The notes under the pieces: generated by a model
What the model was told of the DNA's origin: nothing
Databases searched by the model: none
Seen by the model: the letters and a program-made list of their open reading frames with translations, nothing else
NCBI GenBank assembly: GCA_949710005.1
Contig: OX453276.1
Coordinates: 16,821,949-16,885,948, forward strand
Source: Ricordea florida
Taxonomy: Eukaryota > Cnidaria > Anthozoa > Corallimorpharia > Ricordeidae
DNA length: 64,000 nt
Direction of reading: 5' to 3'
Program-made: the position numbers and the translations under genes
Part shown: in pieces, positions 44,566 through 56,022 of the stretch
How positions within the stretch are numbered: the first letter of the stretch is position 1
Layout of the letters: the number at the start of each line of letters is the position of its first letter

Positions 44566-45944
44566 AAGAAAAAATAAAACATGCTTTGGGAAGATGCTGC
44601 TCAAGATTCTCATAGGCTCCCTAGTCGTCCGTGATGACCTCACTCCCTGGATGGAGACATGTCTCAAGAATTGGCTAGAGTGTTCTCGCAACCACCTCAT
44701 AAAATCCCCTAGCAAGTCTCGTAGCTGTGGAGATAACTCCAAAGACCCACATGTCTGGAGCACGTCTTCCCCTGTTGTACTACAGAATATAGGAATAATT
44801 AGCACTGGTACAGTTTGAGTGGTAAATATCAGGCGGATTCAAACCACAGCAGGTTTTTTGTTAAAAATGAGCTTGTTTGTTGTTGTAGTTATTATCATCC
44901 TCATCATCATCATTATTATTATTATTATATTATTATTATTGTTATTATAATCATTATCATTATCATTGTGATTATTTTATGCCAACCTTTGCCTTGTGAT
45001 TGAATTTGCTTTACAGCACGAATCTCGCTGCCATTTCCACCTGACCAAGATTTTGATAAATTTTTGACACTTTTTTGACACTTTACCAATGAGCCAAAGT
45101 GGGTGGAGACAGTTTAGACTGATATGTGGTGCGACGAGAATTTATGGGATATTTTTAGTTTGTTGGTCGGCAGACGACATGAAATTTCAAGTGAAAGTGG
45201 AGTATGGGAGAGAGAAATTTCTAAAGTTTTACGTTGAAGCAGACATTGTCGATGGAAAGGTACTAAGGTATTCATTCTTGTAGAAGACATCCGATGGACC
45301 TGCGGTAGCTTGCCACATCACATGTCCAGCACTTTGTGGATACGATACAAGGACGAAGATGCCGATTTTGTCAACCTCAACGAGGACAACACAGATAATT
45401 TCCAAGAGATGTTTGTTTGTGCCAGTTCAGTAGATGAAGGGCTACATCGGAAGTACTTCTGAGAGTCAGTGAGCTAGATTCACCTGTAGTTCAACCAACG
45501 GTCCAGGCAAAAAGAAGAAAGCTTGAACAAGAAATGACTACTCCAGCGAGGGAAACTGAGCACATGCACAAACTTGATCCTCGCTCACTTGAGAGCAGTT
45601 TTGCGAATGCCACAAATCCCGTGCGATCGCCACTCGACTACGTAAAAGCAGAATTGGCCGAGAATGTGCAGTTAAAAAAAGTTGTATTATCAAGTGCGAA
45701 AGAGGAGTTGGTCAAGGCAACCGCCCAAAATGAAGCGCTCACTCCTCTCTCAGCCATGCGATCAAGGATGTGTGGAAATTGTCACGAATCTGGTCATACA
45801 AAACCGAAATGTGTTTCACCTCCCTGTCATCATTTATCATCATTTTATTATTATCATTAATTAATTACAATTTAAAATATGCATGTGCCCACAGTTAGCC
45901 TAAGTGCTATTTAAGTGGGTCGCATGCTCGGAACAATATTTAAA

Positions 45945-45980
<36 letters not shown>
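45945..45980. repeat. (TA)n microsatellite
   Basis: A run of TA repeats at the 3' side of the CR1-like LINE insertion in the PB1-knuckle gene. A neighbouring ATT/ATC-rich stretch (45820-45860) begins exactly where the knuckle-coding sequence stops. Confidence 0.9.
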
Positions 45981-45983
<3 letters not shown>

Positions 45984-46141
45984 ACTTACATTTACACTTA
46001 TACATTAACAATTATACAAAGACTACGATAAACTGATGAGGATAAGTACAATGAGTACATATGAATGAATGAATGGTCTAGTCTCACACTACAGCTACAA
46101 GTTTACAGAAGGAATATAATGACAAGACTAAATAAAAAAAA

Positions 46142-48018
46142 TTAAGTATAATTAAATTTGATTTTTTGAATGATTTCTTGAGTGGAGATGTAAGAGTCTT
46201 CATCGGTAAGAAAATCAAAGAGTTTCTTTCTTATTTCTTTTTTGAATTCATGTTTTTTTAGATGTCTTAACTTTTGTGGCATTTCATTCCAAACGTTCGT
46301 TCCAATTCTGGAGAAAGAATTTAATTGGATAGAGAGTCTAGAACTTGGTTTATAAAAGTTATTATTGGTAGAGGAACGAGTATTGTAAGAATGGATATCA
46401 GAAACATCCTGGAAAAGATCCCTGATATTGCAAGGTGCATTATTATGTCTTATGTCAAACATCAAGTTTGCAATAAGTTCATAGTAAGTAAATTGTATAG
46501 GTAAAACTCCGGCATCCGTAAACAAAGGGACAGCGTGCTGATAGTGATCCGAAAAATAAATCAGGCGGAGAGTACGTTTTTGGAGTTTAAGGAGCTTTTC
46601 CAGATATGAATTACTTGCCTGACCCCAGACTAACAGACCATAAGTTAAGTAAGGTGTAACAAGAGAATGATAGATATTTAAAAGAGTTGTTTTCGGTACA
46701 AAATGTCGTACTTTGGAGATGAGACCTATGGTATGGCTGATTTTAATAGCAACATGATCAATATGATGCTTCCAAGACAAGTGATTATCTATTATAATTC
46801 CTAGGTTTCTGACAAGCTCCTTACGCTCCAGAGCTAATCGTTCATTAATTTCGTTATCAAATAACGTTAATCTAGGATAGTAGGTAAGTTTCTTCTTAGC
46901 AGGACAAAATATAACGAAATTTGTTTTCTTAATATTCAAAGTTAATTTATTTGCGGTGAGCCAATGGTACAATTTAAAAAGTTCCTGATTTACAATATCC
47001 TCTAATAACTTAAGATCTTTGTCCGCGTACAATATATTAGTATCTTCCCAAATAAGAAGAAATCAAGTTTGTCGGAGGCTTTGTGAATATCATTGATATA
47101 AATTATGAAGAGAAGAGGGCCGAGGACAGAACCTTGAGGTACTCCACATGTAGCATCTATTTTTCCAGATATGTGCGAATCGATTTGAGTTGTCTGAGTT
47201 CTGCCATTTAGGTAGTATGAAAACCAATCATTTACTGTGTCTCGGAAGCCATAATGATTTAACCTCTGAAGAAGAATGTGATGATCAACAGTGTCAAAAG
47301 CTTTTTTTAGATCAACAAAGACACCACATAAAAATAAGCGCTTGTCCATGTTTGTTTGTATGGTGTTCACGATGTCAAGAATTGCATGTTGAGTTGAGTG
47401 CGCTTTCCGGAAGCCATGCTGAAAAGGAGAAAGCAGATTGTTCTGCTCAATGAAAGATTCCATTCTACTGTACATCTATCTTTAAAATATTCTGTTAAAG
47501 TTGGACAGGAGAGAAATAGGTCTATAGTTATTTGGGTCGGATTTGTCGTCTGATTTAAAAATAGGTATGACCTTTGCCATTTTTAATTTGTTTGGATAGA
47601 CACCAGTTGAGATAGACAGATTTAAGATCTCAGCTAGGATGTTGCTTATAATATTGGATGCGCATTTGAGTAGAAATGTTGGACAAGAATACAAACCATG
47701 AGATTTATGATTAGGAATCCGAGAGATTTCCAGTGCCACTTCAGTTGGTGTAACTAAGTTAAAAGCAAAAGAATTGATGGGAGTGTAAGAACTGTTAAAA
47801 AAATCAGCATTTGTGCGTTGAGGAGTTGGCAGTTTATTTGCTAATTTAGGTCCTACAGAAGCGAAGTGGTCATTTAGAGCGTTTGCTATTCTACTGGGAT
47901 CACTAGCGAGAGAGTTGTTATTATTAGGGTCCTTAATGAATCTGATAGATTTGGCACTCTTCCTCCCACGAGCTAGGATGTTATTTATTCCTTCCCATGT
48001 TTTCTTCACGTTTCTCAA
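46142..48018 (-). pseudogene. LINE ORF2 reverse transcriptase (CR1-like), active site broken
   Basis: Three frames in order. 48018-47482 has the pre-RT linker, FLLKCASNIISNILAEILNL and VIPIFKSDDKSDPNNYRPIS. 47475-47002 has FQHGFRKAHSTQHAILDIVN, GVFVDLKKAFDTVDHHILLQ and CGVPQGSVLGPLLFIIYIND. 47032-46142 has LYHWLTANKLTLNIKKTNFV, LGIIIDNHLSWKHHIDHVAI, SLVTPYLTYGLLVWG and a C-terminal IGTNVWNEMPQKLRHLKK. At the active site (about 47041-47055) a deletion shifts the frame and the box reads GED instead of ADD. No endonuclease domain is left, so retrotransposition is impossible. Confidence 0.87.
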
Positions 48019-48239
48019 GTTGTCATGAATGTTTACTTAAGCGTGTTAAAGTACAAATTTTGTTCGGATATAATTTATAGTTAATCGCATCACCAGTTGT
48101 GTACAGTTTATTCTTAATCTGTATGGATTTTCGTATGCTTACATGATTTTTCTTTAGTTTTGTGTCTGCCTTTCATTACAAGTTACGACAACAAGTGTTA
48201 CTTAGCTGAGAGATCCATTTAATCAGTTGAAGAGATGAG

Positions 48240-49052
48240 TCATTCTCGTAGCCTTAGCTTGCTCAAATCGTCCAGTGACATCAAGCGAATTGCCTCAGAT
48301 GTATCCGTTTTGCGGAGATAGATTCTGTCTTCCTTCGCCCAGCACCATTTGTAACTAAACTCGACCTCGTAGCAACTCTTGTAATTTAGGAGTGAGGTGG
48401 CTGTAAATCGCAATTCTATCCATCACTGCAGTGGATGGGAGGTCTAGGAGATCGGTGGTTAAATCATTAACGCTTCCTCGGGACGCTAGCACAGCGTCGC
48501 GAACCATCCTTCTGGTGAATTTACATACTATTGGGTTAGGTAGTCTTCGGTGGCCATTGCTTGCAGTTACATTTCGCGAAGGAACCCTATGTGCAATGTC
48601 GATGTCAGTGATCGAGACGTCAACTCCGAGGCCAGAAAATAACTTTAGATTTAAGTTAGCAGCATCTTGTGAAGATTCATGTTCTTTAACCTCGGGCACG
48701 CCAACAATCTTTAAGTTGTATTGGTAGCTATAGTGGAGCATTTCATCGACAGCTTTGCCGATCTTGTCGACATTTCTCTGTAATGAATCCAGCTTTCGAG
48801 CAAAATTATCAAGAAAATCTCCCATGGCAGTATTGGACCTTAGTAATAAGTCATAACCATCACTCAGGAACTGTACGTCATGCTCCTCTGGTAGAGCCAC
48901 TGTCGCTGCCTCAGCTTCGCGGCGACCATCTTTCTGCTCCGCCATCTTGTTCCTCAGAAATTCGAGTTCCTTCTTCAATTGAAGTAGTTCACTTTTCAAT
49001 TGGTCGTTTTCCTTCCTTAGAGACTTAATTTTATCTTTGCCCTTCTCTGTCA
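48240..49052 (-). pseudogene. LINE ORF1, coiled coil + RRM-like
   Basis: Start at about 49052 (MTEKGKDKIKSLRKENDQLK), an uninterrupted coiled coil through ELLQLKKELEFLRNKMAEQK, then SYQYNLKIVGVPEVKEHESS (RRM beta-1), DIDIAHRVPSRN and PIVCKFTRRMVRDAVLASRG. After a shift near 48357 the C-terminus reads FSYKWCWAKEDRIYLRKTDT. It is the same type of ORF1 as at 29014-29830. It sits 5' of the LINE RT on the same strand with the endonuclease deleted between them. Confidence 0.8.
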
Positions 49053-49969
49053 TTGTGTAAGAAACGGGATTTGTAAGAGTAAGTAGTATACCAACGTTAT
49101 ATGCGGAGCGCTCTCTGAAACGTCCGCACAGTTCGTCCGCAACTGTCCTTAACATGACACTTGTGGTTTGAGGGACAAGCACCCTGAGCTGAAACTTAAG
49201 ATATCAGAGCGGCAAAAAGAAATCAAACGATTACAGCAAGAACACTGCGATGCAGAATCAAAGCTGAAGGCGTTTTGCGAGTCCCGTGTGAAGGCATCAA
49301 CTTCATTTTTTGCAGTAATGCGTCCCAGACTTAAAGTGCGTAATTTAATCAAGTACAGTGACCATGCTTCCTTAGACCGAGATCTTCTTATTCTTGAAAA
49401 AACACTGAATGGAAAGATTCCTGAATTTGATACGAGCGAGGATTGGCAGTTGCCAATTCTGATTTAACAGTATCGAAATAGAAATGTTGATATTTATTTG
49501 AACAGCATCGTTTTCTTCAAAGATAGTTAACAAAAAATTGAGTTTTTAGGGTATAATACCACCTTTAAGAAAGCAGAGCAAAATGTAATCATGTGCTGTG
49601 AAGTTTATTAGGACTTGTTTATATCATCACGATTTAAGCACATATGAGCACTTTGATTTACTAGAGAAGTATTTTACGATACTTGGAAGTACCGGTAAAT
49701 CACTGCATTTAACTAACCTTTATCTGAATGTTGAATTTGAAAGGAGATTTAGAAGACGAGAGGAATGCTGAAGAGCTTCGAAGGATTGCTTGATGAAAAC
49801 ATGCCATCTTGGAAAACTTGGTAACCAAACTACGAATTTGAGGAGTACTGGAAACTAACATAGCTGCACATGCACATTTGATTTGTTGTTGGTCATTGAC
49901 TTTTGTTAAGTTGGTGGCTCCTAAAGGAGCCGTTTGTTTAGTAAGCAAAGTCCCTGCTCACTTGAACCC

Positions 49970-50460
49970 AGCAAATGTTTCATCATCGCTGTCACCAAAC
50001 AAGTTCTGCCACTCTCTTGATGTTAGGTGGTCTGCATACACTCCATCTTCATCCTGGAGTGGTAGGTACATCTTCAGTTTCCTCCCAGATAATTGTGCAA
50101 TCCATTGAATTGGAAATTCTGCACTTCTTGAAGGATCAGGCTACCGTCTCAGCCGGAAGACTACAACAGGCATCAAGGACCCAGTGGGAAGTGATGCTGC
50201 TCTCATGTTTAAAGCTGGAGTGAAACTCTTCTGTCCTTCAATCGTCCAGTTGTTCCATCGCTCCCAGAGACGATCCTTAAAAAGCTTGTTTAGGGAACTG
50301 TCTAGTGGTTGAAGAATGCTGGTTAAACTACCTGGGATTACAGTGATGTCAGTGTTAGTTTGGTGTACTGCTCACTTCACTGAGTCGACAACTCTTTTGC
50401 TCCACTGAGCACTCCTGTGACGATGCATATTAATCGTAATGGCCTTTTTTCCAATAAAGC
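49970..50460 (-). pseudogene. pogo/Tigger-like transposase, C-terminal fragment
   Basis: Minus-strand frame around 50390-50200 reads TNTDITVIPGSLTSILQPLD, then NKLFKDRLWERWNNWTIEGQ and FTPALNMRAASL, the conserved end of the DDE_1 domain. The tail LTSREWQNLFGDSDDETF (near 50020) is also typical. Stops and frame changes occur, and the catalytic Asp residues upstream are missing. It abuts a CACTA-type fragment near 50460. Confidence 0.75.
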
Positions 50461-51056
50461 TTTTCAAACTGCTCACAGAATTTAAGGATAAGCAAGTCAG
50501 CTCTTTGTAGATCTGCAGTGTTTCCACACAAATATTCACATGCCAATACAAATGTCTGCAACAATGAAGGTGTTTATCTTCAACAACCCCCTTAAGAGCA
50601 ACCACAGAGCAAATCAAAGTCCAGTTCTTCCATTGCCCTGCTGTATATGATTTGCTTTTTGCTAATGATTCTTTGCTTGACCCACATATTAAAAACACGT
50701 TTCGATTTTCCTAATAAAAGACGGTGCATGGGGTCCACAGCACAAAATCTAATGACATCAAATTATTCAAGGTCTAGCAAGGAGCTCCAGTAATTAATAC
50801 CAAATTTGTGACTCAATTTGTTCCTGTTTGTTACAGTTTGACATTGTTCAATTCTTTTGGCATTTATCCTGTACTGCCTATTTGTGTGAGCATCCCATCT
50901 TTCTCTGGCAAAACCAGAGTAATCTTTCTTTTCCCTAAATCGACCAGGGAACACTTTCAGACAATGTGAACACCCGAGATACATGCTGTGACCTTTAATA
51001 CCACATAACTTTCGAGCTGCAGGTATGTCAGCTGAATGCATAGTACAGCTGCACAA
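50460..51056 (-). pseudogene. EnSpm/CACTA-type transposase (Tnp_2-like) fragment
   Basis: Frame 51056-50763 carries SADIPAARKLCGIKGHSMYL, GCSHCLKVFPG, DYSGFARERWDAHTNRQYRI, matching the PA.RK.CGF..H....C..C pattern of the Tnp_2 family. After a stop the next frame has VIRFCAVDPMHRLLLGKSKR, with the DPMHNL-like motif, then AGQWKNWTLICSVVALKGVV and GKKAITINMHRHR. A GTGCAG acceptor precedes 51045. Only the central domain survives. Upstream, 51061-51175 is unassigned. Confidence 0.75.
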
Positions 51057-51175
51057 AATTACAAGCTAATCGAACTCAGGCTTGAAAGCTTGGAAGCTTC
51101 TTCAGGTGATCTTCATTGTAGTTGTCAACCTCTTTGTTAGTTTTGAAGACATGCAGCGCTTCTGAAGGATAATTA

Positions 51176-52539
51176 TCATCTGATTTGGATACAATTCTGG
51201 ACCTGAGCAAAGCAAGATCGCCTTCTGTGACTGTTCTGAATGCCGATATCATTGTGGACCATGAATGGATTACCAGCTAGGATATTGACGTCTGACGAAC
51301 GACAAGGGCATCCAGCTCCAAGGTCCACTGTGGAGCAGTGGACTTCACCAATGACATCCATTAGGGTTACTCCATCAGCCTTCCTGGCCATTTGGGAGGC
51401 CTTGGTGATCGGGAAGCCATACAGCCTGGAGGAGGTGCAAATCTTTTTGGAGGTGGCACCAGTGTCCAGGGTTAGCTGCACGGGGTGTTCGTGATAGAAC
51501 ATGTTAAGGCCAGGTGATTGGACTATGCTGATGCAAAGGGTTGCAGGCTCTTCACCCTGGACTGGTGGGGCTACGAGGTCGCTGCTCTCACCAAGGGGCT
51601 TGTACTCATTGACACCGGGGTCTTCGGAGTCATGCATCACCAAGCAAGACCAAGCCCATAGTCAACAGTCGCGATCAGGGAGGTAACGGCAATCCATCAG
51701 GTTGTGAGTGGTAAGTGGGTGTCTGGCAGTTTTGCAGAGGATACAGGACAAGAAGGGCAGCATCGGGGTTGGCCCTGAACACTACTAGGATTGTGCCTTG
51801 GTGCGCTATTGCCGAGACGCCTGGCTTTGGTATCTTCAATGCTATGTAACTTGTCAAGGAGAGATCCAAGAGCTTCACAGATCCCAGGTTTTAGAGGAGC
51901 CAAGGTCTTATTGCGTAATTCAGAGCCATACTTTTGTTTCACTAGATTGGGTAATCCAGGGTGTATCAACTGGAGCCAACGGACTACGACTGTGTTCTCT
52001 AGGGTAGAAGAGAGATCTTCATCAGAAGTTGCAGCATCCCCATGGTGTGTTAAGCCACCGTGAACAGAAAGGAGGTTGTCCTCAAAGAAAGCCATAAGAC
52101 GTTGGAACAAGTCCTTGGGTCTCTTATCTGGTTGAAGGTGTATGCTGACCAAGTCAAGAAAATGTGCGCTGGTGGACTGGAAACCATAACGTTGGCAGAT
52201 TTTCTGCCAAATGTCGTTCAGTGAGGTTGAATGTTTAACAATAGAGTTTGTAGAGATTACGGGACAGAAGTTGGCTGTCTGGCCAAGTAGTAAGTCAAGA
52301 TGGGCATTCTTCTGGACGGCAGTGAGTCGCTGGGCTTCAGGAACAGCAGTGCCATCATTGGTAAGGCCCCTATGCAGATAAGCGGCGGTTTGTTTCTGCC
52401 AAGTTGCATCAAGGAAGGGAATGAAATTCTTGTCGAGTGAAAGGAGATAGATCAAGTTCTGCCGCCAACTTTCATACAAAGTAATTGTCTCAATCTTTGT
52501 TAATTGCCACTGTTTGGGTGCTCAAGGCAAGGCGGCCAT
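51176..52539 (-). pseudogene. Ty3/gypsy-like gag and protease fragment
   Basis: Gag starts near 52539 (MAALP, then a TGA, then YESWRQNLIYLLSLDKNF) and runs through KSIVKHSTSLNDIWQKICQR-like and LQPDKRPKDLFQRLMAFFED segments to 51697, ending in a Cys-bearing SVQGQPRCCPSCPVSSAKLP stretch. The next frame (51643-51176) holds an aspartic protease with QLTLDTGATSKKI and a VHNDIGI segment near the end. No reverse transcriptase, RNase H or integrase follows; pogo and CACTA fragments lie beyond. A left LTR was not identified, although TGTTGGAATTC..(minus strand, near 52735) could begin or end one. Gag and protease would package and mature element particles. Confidence 0.75.
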
Positions 52540-54803
52540 GGTGGAAAGTTCAGTTCACTTGCTTGGAATTATGGCTATGAAAAGTTGGAGTTACATTGCT
52601 TTGGAGTAGAAGTCACAGGATCCGGAGACCACACTTGTTTTAGGGAATTCGAAGGGTGAGTTAAATGCTGCCACCACGCCAATCAAGGATAAACACTGCA
52701 TTTAATTGTAGGTTTAATAGAATTCCAACAGCCATCAAAAGAGCAAGTGCATGCACGATGACAGAAACTGCTGCATACAATGTAAATGATATAGTGGCGT
52801 AGCACAAATGATACCGTCAATGAATCAACAACATTTGATGAAGATCAAGTATTATGTGATCTTACGTGCTAGCATGTGTATGAGAACTTGTCAGGGAAGC
52901 TGGTTTCAGATCAAAAATCTTGGACTGTAGATTCAAAATACGCGTTGTCTGCAAAGATCGAAACCATGATTCTGAAGAATGAAGTTTCTTCTTCGAAGTT
53001 TGATGTTTCATCAATTAGTTTATGTCTGTAGATACTGCTCAGTTTTATTTGTGTCAAAATCCAAGAATTGTCTGTTGATGAATAAGAGAGCGCTTACCAA
53101 TGCATGTTTTCTACAGTAAAACATGACAAATTGGACGTCGCACTTTCATGTGAAAACTTTCATCGAACTCATACAATATCTCTAGTTTTTAAATACGTTT
53201 ATGGTTGATTAATGTTTGCAAACATTAAAAGCTTAGCTGAAAATATGTGAATACAGTAGAAATAATCAGTAAAGTTACGATGACGCTTTCTTTAATCAAC
53301 TCACATAGCGATTTCGATTTTGTTGGTTGAGTTATCAAAACTCTTTGTCTACATGTATTTTATTTTTGCAGTGTAAAATTTTACTATGTTGAAGAAACAC
53401 ATGTGATGCTAGTAGCCTTTTGACGTTGGTAAAAATTGTTGCAGCATCTTAGCACAAAAGATAACGAAAGAAATCTTTGTCAAGATTTGTTGACAATTAA
53501 AAACACTGATTTGGACTGGACTTGAAAAGTTGTTTTCTTGACTGCCTGTTTGCTTGCTGTTGACTTCTGAGAAAGTTGTGAACTTCTCCAGTTGTGAGGA
53601 CTGTGGATTTTCTTTCTGTGCTTTCGGAGTGAGTTGGCGACTGAAGTAGTACTGCATGGGACGGTTCGCCTGTATAGTAAACTTCGCTCTCAGAATGTTC
53701 ACTTTCATCTCTCATTTTGAAAAGAACAAAATTTTGCAGCGCAGGCCGTACAGGTCATATGATAATTAACCGTATTCAGTTTTTAAACGGGAGTTTGCTT
53801 TTGCTCGTGCTTGTGTTTCCATTCAACCAGCTAAATTTTGCTTCACTCGTCATATGTGTGTTCTTTTAGACAGTTTTTACTTTCACTTTCTATTTTCATG
53901 CTACTGTGGATTGAACCACAGGGACTAGTGGCTTGTTTATGTAGCTAAAGAGAAATTCACGCACATATATGGCAGGCAGCCAGTCCTTCATTTGCATTTT
54001 ACCTTGCTAATTGGCATTTGACATTCCCCTTCTTTTCAAGACTGGTTCTTTTTGCATTTGTCGCTGTAACAAAAATGAACAATACCTAAATGAGGAAGGT
54101 CTACAAAACTTTCATATTTTCATGTTTTTAACTTGCGCGTGGTAGATGAGTCAGTGTGAATGTAAACATGATTAGATGTAAGTTAAAAAAATTTTCCAGT
54201 TGTGATCGCAATTGATTATGTTATCAATTTCTTCCAATTTAGTGGGGAAAGATCATTTTAGCTACTATTAGTGGGAACACTGAGAAAGACAAACTGCCTG
54301 GAGCGTTAATGCTATGCGTAGAAGAGGAACTTGTGAGCTTCTCCCGAGAGGATCTGATAAACTGAAAAAGAAAGAAATTAGATCATAGCACTATTTTAAT
54401 GGTGCTATCCTGGATTGATTCGACTTGCTGTCTATTCAAATAAACTAGATCTTTTATTTGTGTAAAAAATGGATAGCTGTGAAATCCAATTGCCCCAGCT
54501 TGCAAAGGAAGTGGAGATCTTGAATTCAATAAGATCCCTTGTATCAAGATCCCCTCCTTCTTACCTCTACCTGCTTAACTTGTAGAGATGCACACATTGC
54601 TATTTTAGTTTGTCTTAAACTTTGCAGTTATTGTCATGCGCTTTAACTTTTTGATTTGGAGAATGTTCTTTTTACGTTAATATTCCTCTTGTCCATGACA
54701 ATGGAACGAAGCATGTTCTATGTAATACGCCCGCCCCCTTTATTTTCGTTTTCTCTGTATCAGTATGTATGAAGTAGAGGATTCTCTGTAAGGTTTTAAA
54801 TAC
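52540..54803. other. No recognised gene
   Basis: Long AT-rich stretch with only short frames. The minus-strand frame 53409-53715 (SESEVYYTGEPSHAVLLQSP) has no match that I know. LTR sequence for the adjacent Ty3-like fragment may lie in 52650-53000 but cannot be delimited without a second copy. Confidence 0.5.
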
Positions 54804-55478
54804 CTTTTGAAACACTTGTTTCTGTGCGTGGGAATACTGAACTAACGCCAGCGCACCCTTGGCAGTTTCTTCCTCTATTTTGAGGGGAATATTGATGTCC
54901 TTCACAGATTTCTTTTCCAACAAATCCCTTGTGACGGTGTTAAAGACATGAAGGTTTATGCAGAACCTATGAAATTTAAAATAACAATCAGGAACAACTT
55001 GGCGTCTTGTTGAGCCTGAAGTATTAGGAGAAATGTTGGACGCATTTTTTTTTTCACATTTGGACAGTAAATTATTTCAGAAATGCCTTTTCTTTTAAAA
55101 AAAAAAACACTCTGCTTAATCTGTTAATGATAAAGACACCAAACCAAAACACTTATAGACTAAAACACCGGGACTAAATTTTAAGAGAGTGGCCTGCCTG
55201 GTATTAACTTGACAGAACGAAAACAGGCAAACTGTATGATTTAGAGAAAATTCATTGGATATGATGTCGTTAACCCTTTATGGGAATAATTTAACTTTAC
55301 CTTAAGAAGTAATTGATGTATTTACTGACACTAAAGTCAGCTTCTCCAGATTCCCATGCATCATTCATGGTTTGAGTTACTTCCATATCAAGGGTCCTGT
55401 ACACCTGGTACGCCTTGTCTGTAAACTCGTATACTATGCCCCCTTGCTGATGTTTGTTCCAAATGACCTCATAAATGT
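54804..55478 (-). CDS. Exon pair of an unidentified gene, possibly DUF3987-like
   Basis: Exon A (55301-55478; acceptor ATCACAG, donor GTAAAG) encodes IYEVIWNKHQQGGIVYEFTD, YQVYRTLDMEVTQTMNDAWE and DFSVSKYINYFL. Exon B (54804-54966; acceptor TTCATAG, donor GTATTT) encodes FCINLHVFNTVTRDLLEKKS, VKDINIPLKIEEETAKGALA and QYSHAQKQVFQK. The exons join in phase through an Arg codon with no stop or frameshift, unlike almost everything else in the window. The pattern resembles DUF3987 (YfjI-like helicase/primase) proteins I recall, but weakly. It could be a young mobile element or the only host gene here. Flanking exons were not found. Confidence 0.45.
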
Positions 55479-56022
55479 CTGTGATGGAATAGATAGAACA
55501 AAAAATTATGAATGTTTGACTATTTCGTTTAAATCAACTTGTATGTATGTATACGTGAATTCATGTACTGTGTTCGGTTGGGTTTGATTTATCCACACTT
55601 TAGATTGATAACATTGCAACTGCTGAGGCGGACTACAATTCATACCCACTCCCTAGACAATACCGACAACATTCTTTCAAACAATCATAAATCTTAGCAC
55701 TTTTAGCATTTCTCCAAACATTTTGACATATTTTTAGTTTAAGCAAATCGCTCTCTGTATTGAAATGTTTTAACGGTTCATTTCATGTTATCACTTATGT
55801 TTATCCGTCAAAGACAGTATTTTGGCTGTTGAAAGTTCATGTTTTTTATTTTTATTAGAAAACGCTGATTCAATTTTACTATGCAAAAAACTGTTGCTCT
55901 ATATCTATTCTAGGATATTCGTTAAAATTCAACCTTGCTTTAATAAGCCTGACTTCACTTCAGCGAGTTAAAATCCTGATTTAAATCACTCACAATCCTG
56001 ATTTATTAAATCCCAATCGAAT

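Larger units (their letters stand above)
46142..49140 (-). mobile_element. CR1-like LINE inserted in the PB1-knuckle gene
   Basis: ORF1 occupies about 49052-48240. ORF2 lacks the endonuclease and begins in the pre-RT linker near 48200, continuing to 46142. The element ends left of 46142 in A-rich and TA-repeat DNA. The 5' boundary is near 49145, immediately before plus-strand coding of the host gene resumes. Confidence 0.8.
45179..49527 (+). pseudogene. PB1 + CCHC zinc-knuckle + coiled-coil protein, split by a LINE
   Basis: ATG at 45179 (MKFQVKVEYGREKFLKFYVE) begins a PB1-like domain whose OPCA motif reads IRYKDEDADFVNLNEDN in the next frame (45290-45450). A third frame carries SELDSPVVQPTVQAKRRKLE, then MTTPARETEHMHKLDPRSLE, a helix VKAELAENVQLKKVVLSSAK, and the knuckle MCGNCHESGHTKPKC (about 45770-45815). 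At about 45830 LINE and microsatellite DNA intervenes. Coding resumes at about 49150 as TCGLRDKHPELKLKISERQK, a basic coiled coil, then STSFFAVMRPRLKVRN and SLDRDLLILEKTLNGKIP. A TAA at 49465-49467 precedes a readable tail QYRNRNVDIYLNSIVFFKDS. PB1 domains mediate protein oligomerisation and knuckles bind nucleic acid; the function of this protein is unknown. Confidence 0.65.

Noticed and set aside
51095-51130. Third hammerhead candidate (CCTGAAGAAGC on the minus strand)
   Set aside because: The GAAAC element and a cleavage triplet are missing; the neighbouring sequence does not form stem I.
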